Assembly: GCA_028288305.1 (NCBI GenBank)
Contig: JAQBOA010000034.1
Span: 1-36,185, forward strand
DNA from: Mucilaginibacter sp.
Lineage (GTDB): Bacteria > Bacteroidota > Bacteroidia > Sphingobacteriales > Sphingobacteriaceae
Direction of reading: 5' to 3'
DNA length: 36,185 bases
Position 1 is the first letter of the stretch, and each line of letters starts with the position of its first letter. A program made the translations under genes and the position numbers. Below, piece by piece: positions 33,043-36,185 of the stretch. The notes below the pieces were generated by a model. The model was not told where the DNA came from, made no database searches, and saw only the letters and a program-made list of their open reading frames with translations.

Positions 33043-33840
33043 ATGAAAAGATTAATTGATAAAAATAAGTTTGGCCCTTGGGCTATCATCACTGGTGCAT
33101 CATCAGGTATCGGAGAAGAATTTGCAAAACAACTTGCGGCAGACGGGTTTAATTTGGTGCTTGTTGCAAGGAGATCAAACTTACTTGAAGCTATTGGCCT
33201 ACAACTTGCAAAAGAACACAATATCAAATACCGTTTAGTAATAGCCGATTTAGCAACAGAAGGTGCAATAAAACAAATTACTGAAGCCACTGACGATATT
33301 GAAATTGGTCTTTTAATTTCGAATGCGGGCACTGGTAAGGCAGGAAAATTTTTGGAGTTTGAAGAATCTGAACTAAAATACACCATACAGCTTAACGCTA
33401 TATCACACTTGAGTCTTGTGCATTTTTTTGGAAGAAAAATGGCAAAGCGCAGAAGAGGAGGAATTCTATTAACAGGAGCAATGGGCGCAAATAACGGCCT
33501 TCCATATATGGCAAATGAAGCAGGGACTAAAGGCTACATTCATAGTTTAGGGAAAAGCCTTCATACAGAATTTAGAGAATTTGGCGTGCACCTTACAATT
33601 TTGATGACCCCCTTCACGGAAACACCAGTGTTGAATAAGTTGGGTTTTACTAAAGAGAACATACCTGTCAAACCGATATCAGTAAAGCAATGCGTAACCG
33701 AATCGCTTTTAGCATTAAGCAAAAATAAAGTTACTGTCATTCCAGGTTTAAAATTTAGAATCATGAATGCGTTAGTCCCAGGTTCTATGGCAAGAGAAAG
33801 GAGTGGTAAAATAATTAAAAAGAACAATGGGTTAAACTAA
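33043..33840 (+). CDS. SDR family protein with substituted active site
   Basis: A 265-residue short-chain dehydrogenase-like protein from ATG 33043 (an ATG eight codons upstream is possible). The cofactor loop T-G-A-S-S-G-I-G (17-24) and N-A-G (94-96) are intact, so NAD(P) binding is likely. The catalytic tetrad is not: the Y-x-x-x-K motif reads E-A-G-T-K (Glu159 in place of Tyr, Lys163 kept), and the catalytic Ser position falls in T-G-A-M-G without Ser. The frame is otherwise undamaged, so this is more likely a diverged subfamily than a dying gene. It may use a different mechanism or bind only. Third gene of the SDR run. Confidence 0.88.
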   Translation: MKRLIDKNKFGPWAIITGASSGIGEEFAKQLAADGFNLVLVARRSNLLEAIGLQLAKEHNIKYRLVIADLATEGAIKQITEATDDIEIGLLISNAGTGKAGKFLEFEESELKYTIQLNAISHLSLVHFFGRKMAKRRRGGILLTGAMGANNGLPYMANEAGTKGYIHSLGKSLHTEFREFGVHLTILMTPFTETPVLNKLGFTKENIPVKPISVKQCVTESLLALSKNKVTVIPGLKFRIMNALVPGSMARERSGKIIKKNNGLN

Positions 33841-33927
33841 AGAGTAGGTGGGGAAATTGCATTAGAAGGCAGATCGGACTGAACAATTCGAGAAGTTACA
33901 AAGAAATTAAACATAAAAAAACAAACT

Positions 33928-34704
33928 ATGAAACTCAGCGGAAACACAATTTTAATAACAGGCGGTACGAGCGGTATCGGTTATGAAATGGCTAAAGAAT
34001 TTATCAAAAACAAAAACACGGTTATTGTTACCGGTCGCAACGAGCAAAAATTTCAAAAGGTAAAAAATGATTTGAAAGGTGTGGTTGCTATAAAAAGCGA
34101 TGTAAGTAATCCGGATGATGTTAAAGCACTTTATGAGCATATCGCTAAAGATTATCCCAGCCTCAATGTTTTAATTAACAATGCAGGTGTTATGACCGAA
34201 ATAAATTTGCAAAAACACCAATTATCTGCAACAGATTTAACCAAAGAAATTGATATCAGCGTAAAAGGAACCATTTGGATGAATGATGCGTTTATTCCTT
34301 TACTAAAGAAAAATAGAAATGCAGCAACAGTTACCGTATCATCGGCGTTAGCATTTGTTCCATTGGCGATTACCCCGGTTTATTGTGCTGCCAAAGCAGC
34401 ACTGCATTCATATACCTTATCTCTAAGAGAGCAACTTAGGAACACGGATGTGAAAGTGTTTGAATTAGCACCTCCGGCAACCGAAACAGAGTTGCTTACC
34501 GTTTTTAATGAAGAAGATAAGAAAGGATTATCAGTAATGTCTGTTCAGGCAATGGTGGCAAGTTTTTTTAAAGGACTTTCGAACGATAAATTTGAAATAT
34601 GTCCCGGTCAATCCAGTATGTTGAGATTTATGAGCCGGTTTTTTCCGAGTTTTATTTTAAAACAATTGAGTAAGTCTGTAACCCGAATGCAAGCTGCTAA
34701 TTAG
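33928..34704 (+). CDS. SDR family oxidoreductase (DltE-like)
   Basis: A 258-residue classical-type SDR with complete motifs: T-G-G-T-S-G-I-G (11-18), N-N-A-G (84-87), Ser138/Ser139, Tyr152 and Lys156 in Y-C-A-A-K. The overall pattern (A-P-P-A-T-E-T-E-L after the active site, and a C-terminal F-P-S-F-I-L-K-Q-L helix) is that of the DltE-like group often simply named SDR. An Arg after strand 2 (T-G-R-N) suggests NADP(H). It follows the previous SDR by 87 nt in the same direction. The three SDRs differ too much to be recent duplicates. Confidence 0.92.
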   Translation: MKLSGNTILITGGTSGIGYEMAKEFIKNKNTVIVTGRNEQKFQKVKNDLKGVVAIKSDVSNPDDVKALYEHIAKDYPSLNVLINNAGVMTEINLQKHQLSATDLTKEIDISVKGTIWMNDAFIPLLKKNRNAATVTVSSALAFVPLAITPVYCAAKAALHSYTLSLREQLRNTDVKVFELAPPATETELLTVFNEEDKKGLSVMSVQAMVASFFKGLSNDKFEICPGQSSMLRFMSRFFPSFILKQLSKSVTRMQAAN

Positions 34705-34766
34705 TTGCTGTGGTTACGAATGCCTCTTCATAAGACAAATAGGTAAGAATTTAAAACAAAAGAATA

Positions 34767-35339
34767 ATGACATTGGAACAAATCAAACAGAACATCCAGG
34801 GCGAATGGGTAAGTATTGCGCCCGAAATCCGGCCGAGCGCCGCAAAAAATCCCGATGGAAGCGCCAAACCGTTTTACCTGAAGCGGGAATTTAAATACAT
34901 TGAAGGGGACAAATTCCAACTGAATATAATAAATTCAGCCGACGCTTATGGCAAAGTACCACTTGTGAAAATTGATATAAAAGGCCACATCGCCTGGCAG
35001 GGGGAACATCCGATTGCAGCGGGAGCCCAGAAAGTGAAATTCGCAGCAGACGAAGTTTATGAGGTCACCCCTTTGATCCAGGGTTTCGCAGATGTCGTTA
35101 ACCAGGTTGCGGGCAAAGGGTTTGATAAGTGGGAAGTAAACGAAACGCAAAGCATACAAGGTAAGGCTTTCCAGCTTTTTGGCCTTGCAGAAGGGCAGAT
35201 CTTTACAGAGTACGATTTAATATATTTTTTTAACGACTTGCTTTTTTGGGGTGCGAGAAATGTAGATGGACGTGGTTTTGATACCGAGGAAAACCGCCCA
35301 ACCAATTTACAGATTCCTTTGATAAGAGTAAAACAATAG
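34767..35339 (+). CDS. hypothetical protein, possibly lipocalin-like
   Basis: A 190-residue protein without signal peptide or membrane segments. It opens with a helix (M-T-L-E-Q-I-K-Q-N-I-Q-G-E-W-V-S-I) followed by mixed beta-strand patterns; the initial G-x-W motif and the strand-rich body recall lipocalin/calycin folds, but I cannot name the family. It starts 62 nt after the DltE-like SDR in the same direction and could be the last gene of that unit. The intact 573-bp frame and good codon structure support it as real. Confidence 0.75.
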   Translation: MTLEQIKQNIQGEWVSIAPEIRPSAAKNPDGSAKPFYLKREFKYIEGDKFQLNIINSADAYGKVPLVKIDIKGHIAWQGEHPIAAGAQKVKFAADEVYEVTPLIQGFADVVNQVAGKGFDKWEVNETQSIQGKAFQLFGLAEGQIFTEYDLIYFFNDLLFWGARNVDGRGFDTEENRPTNLQIPLIRVKQ

Positions 35340-35431
35340 ACTGGATACGCGCAATAGATGCTTCAAAATAGTCCCCTTGTCGTGGTTTGTTTGTTTTCAC
35401 TAAAAAGCCCTTCGCTCTACACAGAGGAGCC

Positions 35432-35468
35432 CCAAAAAGAAAAAGAGCATCCGTGACCAGATGCTCTT
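35432..35468 (-). terminator. intrinsic terminator of the minus-strand SDR gene
   Basis: AAGAGCATC (35443-35451) pairs perfectly with GATGCTCTT (35460-35468) around an 8-nt loop. Read on the minus strand the stem is followed by TTTTCTTTTT (35433-35442), a good U-tract, 29 nt after the SDR stop. Confidence 0.8.
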
Positions 35469-35496
35469 CGCCCTAATTAAACTTACAATTAAATTA

Positions 35497-36185
35497 TTAA
35501 AGCGACCTGCCGCCGTCTATGACGATTGACTGGCCGGTAAGAAATGGAGATCTGTTGGAGCCAACGTATAGAATGGCATTTGCAACTTCTTCGGGGTTGC
35601 CAAAGCGCTGAAAAGGCACCTTGGCTTTTGTCCGCCCTTTACTGTCCTCGTTTCCCGCAAAACGGCTAAGCATATCGGTATCAATCGGGCCCGGCGCCAC
35701 GGCGTTAACACGAATACCCAATGAGGCCACCTCCAGGGCGGCCGATTTGGTTAATCCTTCAACAGCATGTTTACTTGCTGAATAAACTGAAGCCCCGGAA
35801 CCGCCTCTTATTCCCAGGGTGGACGAGACGTTCACAATGCTCCCGTAGCCCTGCGCTTTCATAACCAGCAATTCATGCTTCATTGATAACAATACGCCAA
35901 GCACATTGGTGTCAAAGGTCGCGGCATAACTTTCAGCTGTCTGCTCGGTAATCGGCCCTGGTTTCCCTTCTGTTCCTGCATTGTTCACCGCGATATCCAG
36001 CCGCCCAAACCGCTCGACTGTCAGTTCTATAAGGTGCTCCAGGTCTTTGTCATGACGGACATCGGCGTAAATGAATTCAGCCTCGGCTCCCATATGTACA
36101 AGTTCCGCTTCTAATTCAGCTCCTTCCGTGACCCGGCGTCCGGATACAACGACCCTCGATCCCGCATTTGCAAAGGCAAGCGCTG
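35497..36185 (-). CDS. SDR family oxidoreductase, N-terminus cut by window edge
   Basis: At least 229 residues of a classical SDR, open to the right edge; the frame continues upstream of the internal ATG at 36093 through A-N-A-G-S-R-V-V-V-S-G-R-R, which is the second beta-strand region, so the start and the T-G-x-x-x-G-I-G loop lie outside. Visible motifs: N-N-A-G, V-N-V-S-S, Y-S-A-S-K and the C-terminal I-V-I-D-G-G. The R-R after strand 2 suggests NADP(H). The pattern is that of glucose-1-dehydrogenase/3-oxoacyl-ACP-reductase-like SDRs. Base composition is clearly G+C-richer than the genes before it, and it faces them, which hints at a separate origin. Confidence 0.9.
   Translation of the reverse strand, partial: ALAFANAGSRVVVSGRRVTEGAELEAELVHMGAEAEFIYADVRHDKDLEHLIELTVERFGRLDIAVNNAGTEGKPGPITEQTAESYAATFDTNVLGVLLSMKHELLVMKAQGYGSIVNVSSTLGIRGGSGASVYSASKHAVEGLTKSAALEVASLGIRVNAVAPGPIDTDMLSRFAGNEDSKGRTKAKVPFQRFGNPEEVANAILYVGSNRSPFLTGQSIVIDGGRSL

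Overview
The window looks like a chromosomal segment from a Bacteroidota member of the Sphingobacteriaceae (Mucilaginibacter or Pedobacter type). The basis is gene content recognised from the protein sequences (FtsX without FtsE, then a DUF3098 protein and UppP; SPII lipoproteins of the form 'aliphatic-x-C-K-K'; a deoxyhypusine-synthase-like protein), A+T-rich intergenic DNA, and several promoters of the Bacteroidota form TAnnTTTG just upstream of start codons. This is inference; no 16S gene is present.

Region 1 (1-30.6 kb) is mostly housekeeping. It holds a cut-off hypothetical gene; pgi; a REP-associated tyrosine transposase (RAYT) bracketed by two composite hairpin arrays; a minus-strand run of an EamA permease, dnaG, yraN and a glutamine-cyclotransferase lipoprotein; a small lipoprotein and asnS; a frameshifted small gene and an SRPBCC protein; a tricorn-like secreted S41 protease convergent with a D15-type outer-membrane protein; a deoxyhypusine-synthase-like gene; ftsX-DUF3098-uppP convergent with hflX; an M20 amidohydrolase; aspS; a seven-repeat propeller lipoprotein; an acyltransferase; tex; and an Lrp/AsnC regulator. 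Between the genes lie at least five unrelated families of hairpin repeats, often between convergent genes.

Region 2 (29.6-30.0 kb) is the most unusual part. Two tandem genes of 112 and 116 nt each have a perfect acceptor stem, a T-arm and a Leu-like D-arm. The anticodon-arm position carries the sequence ACACCTCCTT, which matches the anti-Shine-Dalgarno tail of Bacteroidota 16S rRNA as I remember it, followed by a 40-44 nt variable region with its own hairpin. The first half is identical in the two copies while acceptor, variable and T-arms differ. A strong intrinsic terminator follows. They may be non-canonical class II tRNAs or tRNA-like regulatory RNAs.

Region 3 (30.87 kb to the end) looks like an accessory segment starting at a tRNA-Ala(GGC). 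Directly after the tRNA comes the 5'-truncated remnant of a DUF932 gene, then a TetR regulator with a nearby TGAC-n5-GTCA operator, three SDR oxidoreductases in a row (one without the catalytic Tyr), a remnant of an NmrA-like gene, a hypothetical protein and, on the other strand, a further G+C-richer SDR cut by the window edge. TetR and the SDR genes probably form one regulated unit; the substrate cannot be read from the sequence.
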